Assembly (NCBI GenBank): GCA_963823495.1
Contig: CAWGLV010000001.1
Span: forward strand, 744,001 to 808,000
DNA from: DATDAH01 sp963823495
Lineage (GTDB): Bacteria > Actinomycetota > Acidimicrobiia > Acidimicrobiales > DATDAH01
Reading direction: 5' to 3'
Length of the DNA: 64,000 bases
Below, in pieces: positions 1-8,367 of the stretch. The notes under the pieces are model-generated. The model had not been told where the DNA came from, did not search any database, and was given only the letters and a program-made list of their open reading frames with translations. Numbering within the stretch: position 1 is the first letter of the stretch; each line of letters begins with the position of its first letter. A program made the translations under genes and the position numbers.

Positions 1-507
1 GGCCCGGGCCACGGCCACCCGCTGCTGCTGGCCGCCGGAGAGCTCGGAGGGCCGGTGGTGGAGACGGTCGCCCAGGCCGACGGTCTGGATCACCCGGTCG
101 AACCACTCGGGGTCCGGTGATCGCCCCCCGAGCGACTGGGGCAGGAGGATGTTCTCCTCGGCGGTGAGCGTGGGCACCAGGTTGAAGGTCTGGAAGACGA
201 AACCGACGTGGTCCCGCCGCAGGACGGTGAGCTCCTTGTCCTTGAGCCCGGTCAGGTCCACCTCGCCGATGAGCACGTGGCCCGAGGTCAGGTCGTCCAG
301 GCCCGCCATGCAGTGCATCAGCGTGGACTTGCCGGAGCCGGACGGGCCCATGACCGCGGTGAACCGGCCCGCCTCGATGTCCAGGTCCACGCCGTCGAGG
401 GCCTTGACCACGGTGTCGCCCTCGCCGTAGGTCTTCACCGCGGCGATGGCGCGCGCGGCAACGGCGCTGGTCGGGGCGGCGGAAGGGACGGAGTCGGTGA
501 CGGTCAC
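1..507 (-). CDS. ABC transporter ATP-binding protein, MacB/LolD type (C-terminus beyond window edge)
   Basis: ATPase subunit of an ABC transporter of the MacB/LolD/FtsE group, which powers membrane permeases that export or extract lipoproteins, peptides or drugs. I read 169 residues before the left edge. Walker A GPSGSGKST is at residues 54-62, the Q-loop region reads VFQTFNLVPTLTAEENI, and the signature LSGGQQQRV is near the edge; Walker B and the H-loop lie outside. The start is GTG at 507, with GGAGG about 8 nt upstream. The N-terminus has a 20-residue Ala/Ser-rich extension before the fold. It is divergent from the cyclase gene, and a CRP-like palindrome lies between them. The partner permease must be further left. 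The family is certain; the substrate is unknown. Confidence 0.93.
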   Translation of the reverse strand, partial: MTVTDSVPSAAPTSAVAARAIAAVKTYGEGDTVVKALDGVDLDIEAGRFTAVMGPSGSGKSTLMHCMAGLDDLTSGHVLIGEVDLTGLKDKELTVLRRDHVGFVFQTFNLVPTLTAEENILLPQSLGGRSPDPEWFDRVIQTVGLGDRLHHRPSELSGGQQQRVAVARA

Positions 508-599
508 GCTGGACCTCCAGGTTCGCGATGGCACGGTGTGGCCGGTGGAGTCGAGCCCCATCCTCGCAGACAGATGCCCGGTGGTCCCGGGGCCGGGCC

Positions 600-615
600 T
601 GTGACACGCGTCACC
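600..615. promoter_or_regulatory. CRP-like palindrome between ABC ATPase and cyclase genes
   Basis: The sequence TGTGACACGCGTCACC matches the CRP/Rv3676 consensus TGTGA-N6-TCACA at 9 of 10 conserved positions. It lies 38 bp upstream of the putative -10 box of the cyclase gene and 93 bp upstream of the divergent ABC ATPase start, so it could act on either promoter. Binding by a cAMP receptor protein is inferred; no crp gene is in the window. Confidence 0.5.
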
Positions 616-652
616 CGGGCCGTGGCCGCCGCGCCCGGACCCGGCGGCCTCG

Positions 653-658
653 TATCCT
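653..658 (+). promoter_or_regulatory. TANNNT -10 box of the cyclase gene (leaderless)
   Basis: TATCCT ends 7 nt before the ATG at 666. With no Shine-Dalgarno sequence in the gap, the transcript probably begins at or next to the start codon. The same spacing recurs at a dozen genes in this window. Confidence 0.5.
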
Positions 659-665
659 CGGCCCC

Positions 666-3600
666 ATGGAGTGCCCGGCCTGCCGGGCCGCCGTCGCGGA
701 CGGTGCCCGGTTCTGTTCCCACTGTGGCCACGCGATGACCTTGGTCGCCGACGAACGCCGGGTCGTCACCGTCCTGTTCGCGGACCTCGTCGGGTTCACC
801 TCGCTGTCGGAGGGAAGTGATCCCGAGCAGGTCAAGAACGTCGTCGACCACTGCTTCCAGCGCCTGGTGGCGGTGGTGGAGAGCTACGGCGGCAAGGTGG
901 ACAAGATCATCGGGGACGCCGTGGTGGCCCTCTTCGGCGCACCCGTGGCCCATGAGGACGACGCCGAGCGGGCCGTACGGGCCGCGCTGCGGATGCAGGA
1001 GTTGCTGTCCGACACCGCCTCGGACCTCGGCGAGGCCCTGGAGTTGCGAGTGGGGGTCAACACGGGCGAGGTGCTGGTCGGCGCCCTGCGGGCCGGGGGT
1101 GACTACACGGCCATGGGTGATGTGGTGAACACGGCCCAGCGCCTCGAGAGCGTGGCCGCGCCGGGAGAGGTGCTGGTCGGCCCGGCCACGAGGGACTCGA
1201 CCGGTGACGGCATCACCTACGCGGCCCGCGGCACCCTCGACGTCAAGGGTCGGGTGGGGACCGTGGAGGCCTGGGTCGCGACCGGCGCGGGCCTGCCGCC
1301 GGGCCACCGGCGTCGACGCGACGACGGCCCGCTCGTCGGCCGGCGCTCCGAGCTCACCCACCTGACCTCGGCCATCGACACGGCCATGACCAACCGGCGG
1401 GCCCAGTTCCTGCTGCTGGTGGGGGATGCCGGTGTCGGCAAGAGCCGCCTGGCCGGCGAGCTGGCGACCTACGCCTCCATCACCCATGACGCGGTGGTGT
1501 TGGAGGGTCGGTGTGTGCCCTACGGGGAGGCCAACGTGTGGTGGCCCGTGGCCGAGGCCCTGCGCCAGGCGGCCGGCATCCAGGGCGATGTCGAGGCCAC
1601 CGCGGTGCGCGTCCGGCTGGGTGAGATGGTCGCCAACGTCCTCGAACGGGCCGGCAACGACGCCGAGGTCCTGCGGATCACCGAGGGCCTGCTGCACCTC
1701 ATCGGCCACGAGGGACCCCTTCGCGACCTCGACCCGGGCCGGGCCCGGGAGGAGTCGACCTGGGCGCTGCTGAGCGTGATCGAGGCCTTCGCCGCCCGTT
1801 CCCCGGTCGTGGTCATCCTGGCGGACCTGCACTGGGCCGACGCCGAGGTCCTCGACTTCATCGACGAGTTGATGGAGCGCCTGGGCCGGCTGCCCTATGT
1901 CGTGGTGGGCACCGCTCGGCACGCCGTTCACGACCGTTGGGCGCCCCGGCCCGGGCGGCACAACTCCGCCATCGTCCACCTCGAGCCCCTGGACCGGGAC
2001 GCGGCGAGCGTCCTGCTCGACTCCCTGCTCGGCTGGGAGCCTGAGGACGACCTGCGCGAGCAGTTGTTGGACCGGGCGGGTGGCAACCCGTTCTTCCTGG
2101 AGGAACTGGTCACGCTGCTCCAGGACACCGGGGAGGTGCGCCAGCCCCGCGGACCGACCCCGACCGGTGACCTGGCCGAGCTGCCCGACAACCTCCGGGG
2201 ACTCATCCAGGCCCGCCTCGACGCCCTCAGCGCCGAAGAACGCTCGTTGTTGGAGGACGCCGCCATCCTCGGTCGACGAGGCGCCCGCGAGTCGCTCCAG
2301 ATCATGGCCAACGAGTACCACGGCCTCACCGATCTCAGCGGACCGCTGGCCGGCCTGGTGGAAAAGGAGCTGTTGGAGGTCGACGGCGAACGGTGGAGCT
2401 TCCGTTCGGACCTCGTGCGCGACGTGGCCTACGGCACCCTGACCAAGGCCCGTCGGGCGGCCGGCCACGCCGGGATCGCCAAGTGGCTCGAGCACCACGG
2501 GACCGGGGAGCGGGCGCCGACCGCCATGGTCGACCGCATCGCCCACCACTACGCCCTGGCCGCGGAGTTGGTCGGCGACGTCGGCGCGACGGCCGGGGTG
2601 CCCGAGGACGTGCGCGACCGGGCCCTGCTCTGGCTGGAGCGGGCCACCGAGGCCGCCCTCGCCGCCGAGCACCACCTCGTGGGTCTGCGGCTGACGACCC
2701 AGTCGTTGGATCTCCTCGAGGACGAGTCCGGCCCCCAGGCGGTGACCGCCCTGGTCCGGCGGGCCCGCTGTGGCATCGGCGTGCGCGCTCTCGACGACGC
2801 CCGGGCCGACCTGACCAAGGCCCTCGCCCACGCCGACACCCGGAGCGATCAGGCGGCCTACGGCGAGGCCCTCGTGGTCCTCGGTGACCTCGAGATGAAG
2901 GCGGGCGACGCCGTCACCTCGCGGGAGCTCCTCACCCGGGCCGCGGGGATCCTGGCCGAGGCCGGCGCCGAGGCCGAACGGGGCGAGGCCCTGCGTCTGC
3001 GGGGGATGGCCGAGCTCTTCATCGGTGACCGCGAGGCCGCCACGGCCTCCATCGGTGAGGCGCTGACCGTCGCCCGGGAGGTCGGCAACCCGCGTGAGGA
3101 GGCCTGGGCGCTGCAGAACCTGGCGTGGACCGCGTACGAGTCGGGGCACGCGGAGATCGCCGAGGCCCACCTCGATGACTCCGTGGCGGTGTTCACCGCC
3201 ATCGGTGACACCGGTGGGCTCGGTTGGGCCCAGGGCCTGCTGGCCTGGGTGAAGTTCCACCGGGGCGAGTTCGCCGATGCCGAGGCGCTGGCCGAGCGGC
3301 TCCTGCCGGAGACGGATCACCGGGGTGACCTGTGGGCGACGGGGATGCTGCGGATGCTCATCGCCTCGGTGCGGCTCTGGTCCGGCCGGGCCGAGGAGGC
3401 CCTCGCTCCCGCCGAGGAGGCCCTCGCCGCGATGACCCGCGCCGACGACCGTGGCGGTCAGGTCCAGGCCACCGCGACCCTGGCCCGGATCCTGCTGGCC
3501 ACCGGCCGCATCGACGAGGGCCTGGCCGCGATGCGGCGGGGCCGGGACCTGAGCACCGAGACCGAGCAGCCGACGGGGTTCGCCGGCCTGGTCGTCGCCG

Positions 3601-4193
3601 TCCTCACCCAGGTCGCCCTCGGCGATCCCGAGCAGGCGCTGGTCGCGCTCGAGGGCATCGACGTGGACGGCCTGGACGTGGCGGCCATCGGCCAGAGCGA
3701 CGCCCTCCTGGGGGTGGCCCTGGCCCTGCTCCAGGACGGTCAGGCCGAGCGGGCCGGGGCGTTGCTGGACCGGATGGCCGGGGCGCCGGACCCGGAGGCC
3801 CATCCGGCCTCGGCGTCGGCCCTGGCGTTGGCCCGGGCCGCGACCGGCGACCGGGTATCGGTCGATCGGCTGCTGGCCGGGGTCATGGCATCGGGCCGGG
3901 CCACCTATCACGACCGGGTCCAGGCCCTCCTGGCGGGGATGCTCGTGGCCGCCGCGGGCGGGGACCGCCCCCGCGCGGTCGAACTGGCGGGTCGCGCCAC
4001 CGACCTGGCGGGCGGTACCCAGGACCGCCTCCTGCAGACGGTCGTCTCGGTCATGGCCGAGACGACGCTCGGCACCGGGGCCCCCGCCGGCCCGAGGCTT
4101 CCGGGGGTGCCCGCCGAGGGCTGGGCCGCCGTGGCCCGCCTCGCCCTCGGCGCGGCCTCCCTCAGCTCAACTCAGCCGGGTTCGCTGACGTAA
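666..4193 (+). CDS. Zinc-ribbon / class IIIb nucleotide cyclase / AAA-type ATPase / TPR signalling protein
   Basis: A 1,175-residue cytoplasmic protein. Residues 3-20 form a zinc ribbon (CPAC...CSHC). Residues ~30-200 are a class III adenylate/guanylate cyclase domain: metal-binding D40 (FADLVGF) and D84 (KIIGDAV), substrate Lys K80, then N155 and R159 of the VVNTAQR motif. The adenine-specifying Asp is replaced by Thr (T148 in DYTAMGD), which marks class IIIb, so cAMP is the likely product. A Walker A motif GDAGVGKS lies near residue 255 in a STAND/AAA-like domain with LILADLHWAD as Walker B (residue ~385). The C-terminal ~500 residues are Ala/Leu-rich helical repeats (TPR-like). The start ATG follows a leaderless-type -10. 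It overlaps the 3' end of the convergent peroxiredoxin gene by 22 nt. Its input signal is unknown. Confidence 0.92.
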   Translation: MECPACRAAVADGARFCSHCGHAMTLVADERRVVTVLFADLVGFTSLSEGSDPEQVKNVVDHCFQRLVAVVESYGGKVDKIIGDAVVALFGAPVAHEDDAERAVRAALRMQELLSDTASDLGEALELRVGVNTGEVLVGALRAGGDYTAMGDVVNTAQRLESVAAPGEVLVGPATRDSTGDGITYAARGTLDVKGRVGTVEAWVATGAGLPPGHRRRRDDGPLVGRRSELTHLTSAIDTAMTNRRAQFLLLVGDAGVGKSRLAGELATYASITHDAVVLEGRCVPYGEANVWWPVAEALRQAAGIQGDVEATAVRVRLGEMVANVLERAGNDAEVLRITEGLLHLIGHEGPLRDLDPGRAREESTWALLSVIEAFAARSPVVVILADLHWADAEVLDFIDELMERLGRLPYVVVGTARHAVHDRWAPRPGRHNSAIVHLEPLDRDAASVLLDSLLGWEPEDDLREQLLDRAGGNPFFLEELVTLLQDTGEVRQPRGPTPTGDLAELPDNLRGLIQARLDALSAEERSLLEDAAILGRRGARESLQIMANEYHGLTDLSGPLAGLVEKELLEVDGERWSFRSDLVRDVAYGTLTKARRAAGHAGIAKWLEHHGTGERAPTAMVDRIAHHYALAAELVGDVGATAGVPEDVRDRALLWLERATEAALAAEHHLVGLRLTTQSLDLLEDESGPQAVTALVRRARCGIGVRALDDARADLTKALAHADTRSDQAAYGEALVVLGDLEMKAGDAVTSRELLTRAAGILAEAGAEAERGEALRLRGMAELFIGDREAATASIGEALTVAREVGNPREEAWALQNLAWTAYESGHAEIAEAHLDDSVAVFTAIGDTGGLGWAQGLLAWVKFHRGEFADAEALAERLLPETDHRGDLWATGMLRMLIASVRLWSGRAEEALAPAEEALAAMTRADDRGGQVQATATLARILLATGRIDEGLAAMRRGRDLSTETEQPTGFAGLVVAVLTQVALGDPEQALVALEGIDVDGLDVAAIGQSDALLGVALALLQDGQAERAGALLDRMAGAPDPEAHPASASALALARAATGDRVSVDRLLAGVMASGRATYHDRVQALLAGMLVAAAGGDRPRAVELAGRATDLAGGTQDRLLQTVVSVMAETTLGTGAPAGPRLPGVPAEGWAAVARLALGAASLSSTQPGSLT

Positions 4194-4801
4194 CGCAGAT
4201 AGGGCTTCTGCTCGTCGACGTCGGGGTACATCTGGCGGGCCTCGTCGGTGGAGACGGTCGGCGGGACGATGACCTTCTCCCCCTTCTGCCACTGGACCGG
4301 TGTGGCCAGCCCCGTCGTGGCCGTGACCTGCAGCGAGTCCACGACCCGGAGGATCTCGTCGAAGTTCCGCCCGGTGCTCTTGGGGTAGGTGAGCTGGAGC
4401 TTGACCGCGTTGTCCGGCCCGATGACGAAGACCGACCGCACGGTCGAGGTGTCGCCCTCACCGGGGTGGATCATGTCGTAGGCCTCGGCCACGACGCGGT
4501 CCGGGTCGGCGATGATCGGATAGTTCACCGCGGTCCCCTGGGTCTCGGCGATGTCGCCCACCCAACCGTTGTGATCCTCCAGCGAGTCGACCGACACGGC
4601 GAGGATCTTGGTGTTGCGCCTGTCGAACTCGGGCTTGATCTTGGCCAGGTAGCCGAGCTCGGTGGTGCACACCGGCGTGTAGTCGGCCGGGTGGGAGAAG
4701 AGGATGGCCCAGGAGTCGCCCTTCCAGTCATGGAAGTCGATCCGGCCCTCGGTGGTGTCGGCGGTGAAGTCGGGGGCGGCGTCGCCCAGTCGTAGTGCCA
4801 T
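4172..4801 (-). CDS. Peroxiredoxin, 1-Cys (Prx6) type
   Basis: A 209-residue cytosolic thiol peroxidase reducing H2O2 and organic hydroperoxides. The active-site motif PADYTPVCTTE holds the peroxidatic cysteine C45, and it is the only cysteine in the protein, so this is a true 1-Cys enzyme. The long C-terminal arm (PVQWQKGEKVIVPP...) is typical of the Prx6 subfamily. GAGGGG lies about 10 nt before the ATG. It is convergent with the cyclase gene. A CRP-like palindrome lies about 70 bp upstream. Assignment is firm; the reductant is unknown. Confidence 0.95.
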   Translation of the reverse strand: MALRLGDAAPDFTADTTEGRIDFHDWKGDSWAILFSHPADYTPVCTTELGYLAKIKPEFDRRNTKILAVSVDSLEDHNGWVGDIAETQGTAVNYPIIADPDRVVAEAYDMIHPGEGDTSTVRSVFVIGPDNAVKLQLTYPKSTGRNFDEILRVVDSLQVTATTGLATPVQWQKGEKVIVPPTVSTDEARQMYPDVDEQKPYLRYVSEPG

Positions 4802-4872
4802 CAGGTTGATCCCCTCGTCGTTGATTCTTGACCAAAGTAGTCGGGATTAGGGGCCGGTGTCGATCTCCGTCC

Positions 4873-4888
4873 CGTGACTCCTGTCACA
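4873..4888. promoter_or_regulatory. Second CRP-like palindrome, upstream of peroxiredoxin and the lysine-tailed protein
   Basis: CGTGACTCCTGTCACA fits TGTGA-N6-TCACA at 9 of 10 conserved positions. It sits in the divergent region between the peroxiredoxin start (4801) and the promoter at 4915-4943 of the gene at 5000. It would be about 27 bp upstream of that -35 box, a usual class I activator distance. Function is inferred. Confidence 0.45.
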
Positions 4889-4914
4889 AGTGCGTACTTT
4901 TGTTAGCAGGAGGG

Positions 4915-4943
4915 TTGACGTAGTGAGCAATGCTTGCTTTAAT
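4915..4943 (+). promoter_or_regulatory. Sigma-70-type promoter of the lysine-tailed small protein
   Basis: TTGACG (4915-4920), a 17-nt spacer, and TTTAAT (4938-4943). This is one of the few near-consensus -35/-10 pairs in the window. Transcription should start near 4950, giving a ~50-nt leader with AGAGG/GAGG before the ATG at 5000. Confidence 0.6.
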
Positions 4944-4999
4944 GGGTTCCGTGCTCGCGATAGTGAGCGCAGGAAGCCCCCGAGAGGAAAGAGGTCGAC

Positions 5000-5335
5000 A
5001 TGTCGGTCGCCACGGAGAAGATCAACGAGATCCAGGACCAGGTTCTCGATTACGTCGCCCGCATCGAGGAGTCCGTCGTGAACGGCCTCCGCACCGCCGC
5101 CGCCAAGGCCGAGGATCGTTTCCCCGAGGTCAAGGCCCCGTGGCTGGGTGACAAGGTTCCCACCGCCACTGAGCTCGTGGAGCTCCAGTTCGCCTTCCGG
5201 CAGCGCTTCCTGGACAACCAGAAGCAGTTCGCCGAGGACGTCCTGGACGCCACGGCCCCCGTGCGGAGCAAGTTCGTCGGCGCCCCGGCCGTGAAGCCGG
5301 TCGCCAAGACGACCACCAAGGCCAAGGCCGCCTGA
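5000..5335 (+). CDS. Small helical protein with lysine/alanine tail (phasin/HBHA-like)
   Basis: A 111-residue protein. Residues 1-90 are amphipathic helix (VATEKINEIQDQVLDYVARIEE...; ELQFAFRQRFLDNQKQFAEDV). The tail (PVAKTTTKAKAA) resembles the basic Lys/Ala tails of mycobacterial heparin-binding hemagglutinin or histone H1-like proteins. No signal peptide or membrane segment is visible. RBS AGAGG is 8 nt upstream. The strong promoter and three consecutive hairpins after the stop suggest high expression. It may bind nucleic acid, lipid inclusions (phasin-like) or act at the cell surface; the sequence does not decide. Confidence 0.8.
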   Translation: MSVATEKINEIQDQVLDYVARIEESVVNGLRTAAAKAEDRFPEVKAPWLGDKVPTATELVELQFAFRQRFLDNQKQFAEDVLDATAPVRSKFVGAPAVKPVAKTTTKAKAA

Positions 5336-5350
5336 TCCGGGCCGCCTGAC

Positions 5351-5375
5351 CGGCGGTCCGGCCCCCGGACCGCCG
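5351..5375. terminator. Hairpin 1 of 3 after the lysine-tailed gene
   Basis: Perfect 10-bp stem CGGCGGTCCG / CGGACCGCCG with a 5-nt loop (GCCCC), 15 nt after the stop codon. It has no U-tract. Confidence 0.65.
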
Positions 5376-5381
5376 CAGAAC

Positions 5382-5410
5382 GCGACGGCTCATCCCCCCC
5401 GAGCCGTCGC
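5382..5410. terminator. Hairpin 2 of 3
   Basis: Perfect 10-bp stem GCGACGGCTC / GAGCCGTCGC with a 9-nt C-rich loop (ATCCCCCCC). Confidence 0.6.
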
Positions 5411-5417
5411 CTAGAGA

Positions 5418-5448
5418 CGAGGAGTGCTTGCCCCCCGAGCACTCCTCG
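5418..5448. terminator. Hairpin 3 of 3, shared bidirectional terminator
   Basis: Perfect 11-bp stem CGAGGAGTGCT / AGCACTCCTCG with a 9-nt C-rich loop, followed by TTTCG. Outer arms GAGACG (5414-5419) and CGTCTC (5454-5459) can extend it. It separates the small gene from the convergent CDF transporter gene. Confidence 0.7.
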
Positions 5449-5457
5449 TTTCGCGTC

Positions 5458-6366
5458 TCAGGGGCGGTGCACGTCGGGCTCGAGGTAGATGATCCTCGCC
5501 GTGGGCACGGCGGCGCGGATCCTCGACTCGGTGGCGTCGATGCCGCGGGCGAGGTCATCGACCTCGAGGGTGCCGGTGAACTCGACCTTGGCCGCCACCA
5601 GCAGCTCCTCGGGGCCGATGTGCTGGGTGCGCATGTGGATGAGGGCCTCGACGTCGTCGCTGCCGGTGATGGCGGCTTCGATGGCGGCGATGTCCTCGGC
5701 GGACGCGGCCTCGCCCAGCAGGAGGCTCTTCATCTCCACGGCCAGGGTGATGGCGATGACCCCCAGCAGGAGACCGATGGTCAGGGTCCCGAGTCCGTCC
5801 CAACGGGGCTCGTCGGTGACCGCAGACAGGCTGACGGCGAAGAGGGCGATGACCAGTCCGACCAGGGCGCCGAGGTCCTCCAGTAGCACCACGGGGAGCT
5901 CGGGCAGCTTCGCCCGGCGGATGAAGTGCCACCAGGTGCTGTCCCCCTTCAGCGGGCGGGCCTCCCGGATCGCGGTGCGGAACGAGTACGACTCGAGGAC
6001 GATGGCGAAGACCAGGATGCCGACGGCCCAGCCCAGGGATTCCAGCTCGTGGGGGTGGCGCAGCTTCTCGACGCCCTCGAAGACGGCGAAGAGCGAGCCC
6101 AGGGAGAAGAGCACGAGGGCCACCACGAACGACCAGAAGTAGCGCTCCCGGCCGTAGCCGAAGGGGTGGGCCGGGGTCGCGGTCCGCTGGGCCTTCCGCC
6201 CGCCGAGCAGCAGGAGGGCCTGGTTCCCGGTGTCGGCGACCGAGTGGATGCTCTCGGCCAGCAGGGACGAGGCGCCGGTGACGAGGAAGCCGACGAACTT
6301 CGCCACCGAGATCCCGGCGTTGGCGAACAGCGCCGCCATGATGGCCTTCGTTCCGTGCCCCGCCAT
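5458..6366 (-). CDS. Cation diffusion facilitator (ZnT9/SLC30A9-like)
   Basis: A 302-residue inner-membrane transporter that exports divalent cations (Zn2+, Mn2+, Fe2+ or Co2+) using the proton gradient. Hydrophobic segments fit six membrane helices. The metal-site motif of helix 2 reads ESIHSVAD (H and D). In helix 5 the usual HxxxD is replaced by LLEDLGALVG (E/D), as in the SLC30A9-like branch. A cytosolic C-terminal domain (~residues 205-300) follows. The start ATG lies 7 nt after TACGTT, so the mRNA is probably leaderless. The metal is not identifiable from sequence alone. Confidence 0.92.
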   Translation of the reverse strand: MAGHGTKAIMAALFANAGISVAKFVGFLVTGASSLLAESIHSVADTGNQALLLLGGRKAQRTATPAHPFGYGRERYFWSFVVALVLFSLGSLFAVFEGVEKLRHPHELESLGWAVGILVFAIVLESYSFRTAIREARPLKGDSTWWHFIRRAKLPELPVVLLEDLGALVGLVIALFAVSLSAVTDEPRWDGLGTLTIGLLLGVIAITLAVEMKSLLLGEAASAEDIAAIEAAITGSDDVEALIHMRTQHIGPEELLVAAKVEFTGTLEVDDLARGIDATESRIRAAVPTARIIYLEPDVHRP

Positions 6367-6711
6367 TGCCGGAAACGTAGTGTCTGGGCCCTGGGCGACG
6401 GGTCGGGGAGATCCTGGTCGTCCTCACCCCCCTCGGCGGGGCGGCGTGTTCGGGCGACGACGGGGGCGGGGCTCCACCGAACCGGCGGTGCCGGCGGCGG
6501 GCCCGTCGGCACCGAGCTCCAGGGGGCGATCCGTGGGTGGCGGACTCGGTCGAGAGCCGAGCGGGCACACAACCGCCGGGACCGGAGGGAAGGGTGTCCG
6601 GACCCGGCGGCTGCTTGGGTTCCTGTCTACCGTGAGGCTCCGGCCATCAGAACGTGCCCGTCCGGGGGCGACCTGCGGCCGGCGCTGGCGACCCGACCCA
6701 CCCCTTCACGG
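6367..6711. other. 345-bp intergenic region without a gene
   Basis: Holds the leaderless promoter of the CDF gene (TACGTT on the minus strand, 6374-6379). No convincing reading frame, RNA gene or long inverted repeat is seen. Confidence 0.6.
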
Positions 6712-8367
6712 TCAGTTCGTGACCCACTTCGGCCCGGCGTACAGGGAGGGCAGGCGTTCGCTGCGGTAGCTGGTCCAGAAGTCGGGCAGGGTGAGGTCGA
6801 AGACGATGTCGCCGCCGGAGGTGCCGGTCGGTACGACCTCGATGATGCGGCCGCGGGCCGGGGGAGCGGCCTGGCCGATGCCACCGAAGCCGATGAGGAC
6901 GTTGCCGTTGGGCTGCTCGTCGGCGTCACCCAGGAAGTCGGCGTAGAGCGGGCCTCCGTCGCCGTCGAGGTCGTCGGTGCGGAACGCCCAGGTCTGGCGG
7001 GCGGTCCAGTCGGCGGGATCCCGCGCGGAATCGTCGACCACGTAGCGCACGGCGCGGCTGTAGGGGGCGGCGGTGTCGGGACGGTCGTTGCCGTTGTCGA
7101 ACACGAGGATCGACCCGTCCGGGGTGACCTCCGGCGCATGCAACCCGTAGGACGGCTCACCGTCGAGGGGCAGGGTGCCGGTCCCGTCCGGCCCGATGGA
7201 CCACAGCAGCTCGCCGCTCGGGCCGTCGGCATCGGCCTCGTAGCGGAAGGCGAAGAGCAGGTCGACGTGGCGGGCGGTGACGATCACCCGGTTGCCGGCT
7301 TCGTCGAGGACGGCACCGTTGCCGTGGGCCCAGTCCCGGTGGTCGTCGAAGTCGACGGCGCACAGCTCACGTCCGGGGACCTCGGCCGGGTCGACGATGT
7401 CGCTCAGGGACCACTCGTGGAGGACCTCACCCTCCCGGGTGAACTCCATGAGCAGGTCCTCCCGGATCCCGAAGTCCACGGGATCCCCCGGGCAGATGGC
7501 CTCCTGCTCCTGCTCGCTGAGGTCGAGGTGGTAGCGGCTGAACGCGAGGATGTCACCGTCGGCCTGGGGAGCGACCTCGTGGTGGAAGCTGACCAGCTCG
7601 TGATCCGGGGAGACCACCACGGTCGTTCCCGCCGGACGCTCGCTGTCCTCGTCGCCCCAGGTCCAGGCGTGGACCCGCTGGCCCAGGAGGTCGACCTCCT
7701 CGAAGCCGAACGGGGCATAGAGGTTGACCAGGGTCCCGTCGTCGGTCATGCGGGCGTCACCGGCCCCGAGCCGGTTCGAGTGGTACCAGACGATCTCGCC
7801 CTCGGCGTCGAGGATGATCAGGGCGCCCGGCGGCTCGCCGGCGGGGACCTCGATCCCCCACCGCTGGATGTCGAAGAGGGTGTAGCCCGGCGCCATGCGC
7901 GCCGGCCGGGACACGTCGATCCGGAACTCGGGCATCCAGTCCGGCAGGGCCCCGGTCGTCAACTCGACGAGACCCTGTCCGACCACCGAGTCGTCGCCGC
8001 CCACCGCCCGGACCTCGATGTCGTAGGTCGTCTCGGCCCGCAGGCCGACGACGGGGATGCGGTGCACCCGGCGGGCCCGTGCGGTCCTCGGCACCTCGAC
8101 GACCGGCCCGTCCTCAGGGGTGGCCGTGGCCTCGATCTGCACCGGCTCGTCGGCGGTCGCCTGGATGAGGCCCGCGACACGGATCTGCGCCGCCCGTCGC
8201 CCGGTCAGCTCGGTCAGCGCGCCTGTCGGCGCCACGACGATGTCGCCTTCGACGACCGCGGTCCCGGGCGGGACCGCCCCGCTGCTGCCGTCATCACGGC
8301 AGGCACCGGCCACCATGGCCAGGACAGCCAGGACGGACAGCGCGAGGGCACGGGCGCGGAGGCTCAC
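6712..8367 (-). CDS. Arylsulfotransferase-like (ASST family) lipoprotein
   Basis: 551 residues. The N-terminus is a lipoprotein signal (hydrophobic stretch ending VAGAC, lipid-modified C23), so the mature protein is anchored outside the membrane. Residues ~35-140 resemble a fibronectin-III-like/ASST N-terminal domain (AETTYDIEV). The rest is a six-bladed propeller with the family's recurring D-x-D-G-x-I and W-x-H segments: ILDAEGEIVWYH, HHEVAPQADGDILAF, DWAHGNGAVLDEAGN. The histidines in HHEV and AHGN are candidate active-site residues of aryl-sulfate sulfotransferases. Start GTG at 8367. Family is well supported; actual sulfotransferase activity is not proven. Confidence 0.82.
   Translation of the reverse strand: MSLRARALALSVLAVLAMVAGACRDDGSSGAVPPGTAVVEGDIVVAPTGALTELTGRRAAQIRVAGLIQATADEPVQIEATATPEDGPVVEVPRTARARRVHRIPVVGLRAETTYDIEVRAVGGDDSVVGQGLVELTTGALPDWMPEFRIDVSRPARMAPGYTLFDIQRWGIEVPAGEPPGALIILDAEGEIVWYHSNRLGAGDARMTDDGTLVNLYAPFGFEEVDLLGQRVHAWTWGDEDSERPAGTTVVVSPDHELVSFHHEVAPQADGDILAFSRYHLDLSEQEQEAICPGDPVDFGIREDLLMEFTREGEVLHEWSLSDIVDPAEVPGRELCAVDFDDHRDWAHGNGAVLDEAGNRVIVTARHVDLLFAFRYEADADGPSGELLWSIGPDGTGTLPLDGEPSYGLHAPEVTPDGSILVFDNGNDRPDTAAPYSRAVRYVVDDSARDPADWTARQTWAFRTDDLDGDGGPLYADFLGDADEQPNGNVLIGFGGIGQAAPPARGRIIEVVPTGTSGGDIVFDLTLPDFWTSYRSERLPSLYAGPKWVTN

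Noticed and set aside
504..3911. Very long antisense open frame opposite the cyclase gene
   Set aside because: High-GC shadow frame: Arg/Gly/Pro/Val-rich, no motifs, opposite a gene with full domain structure.
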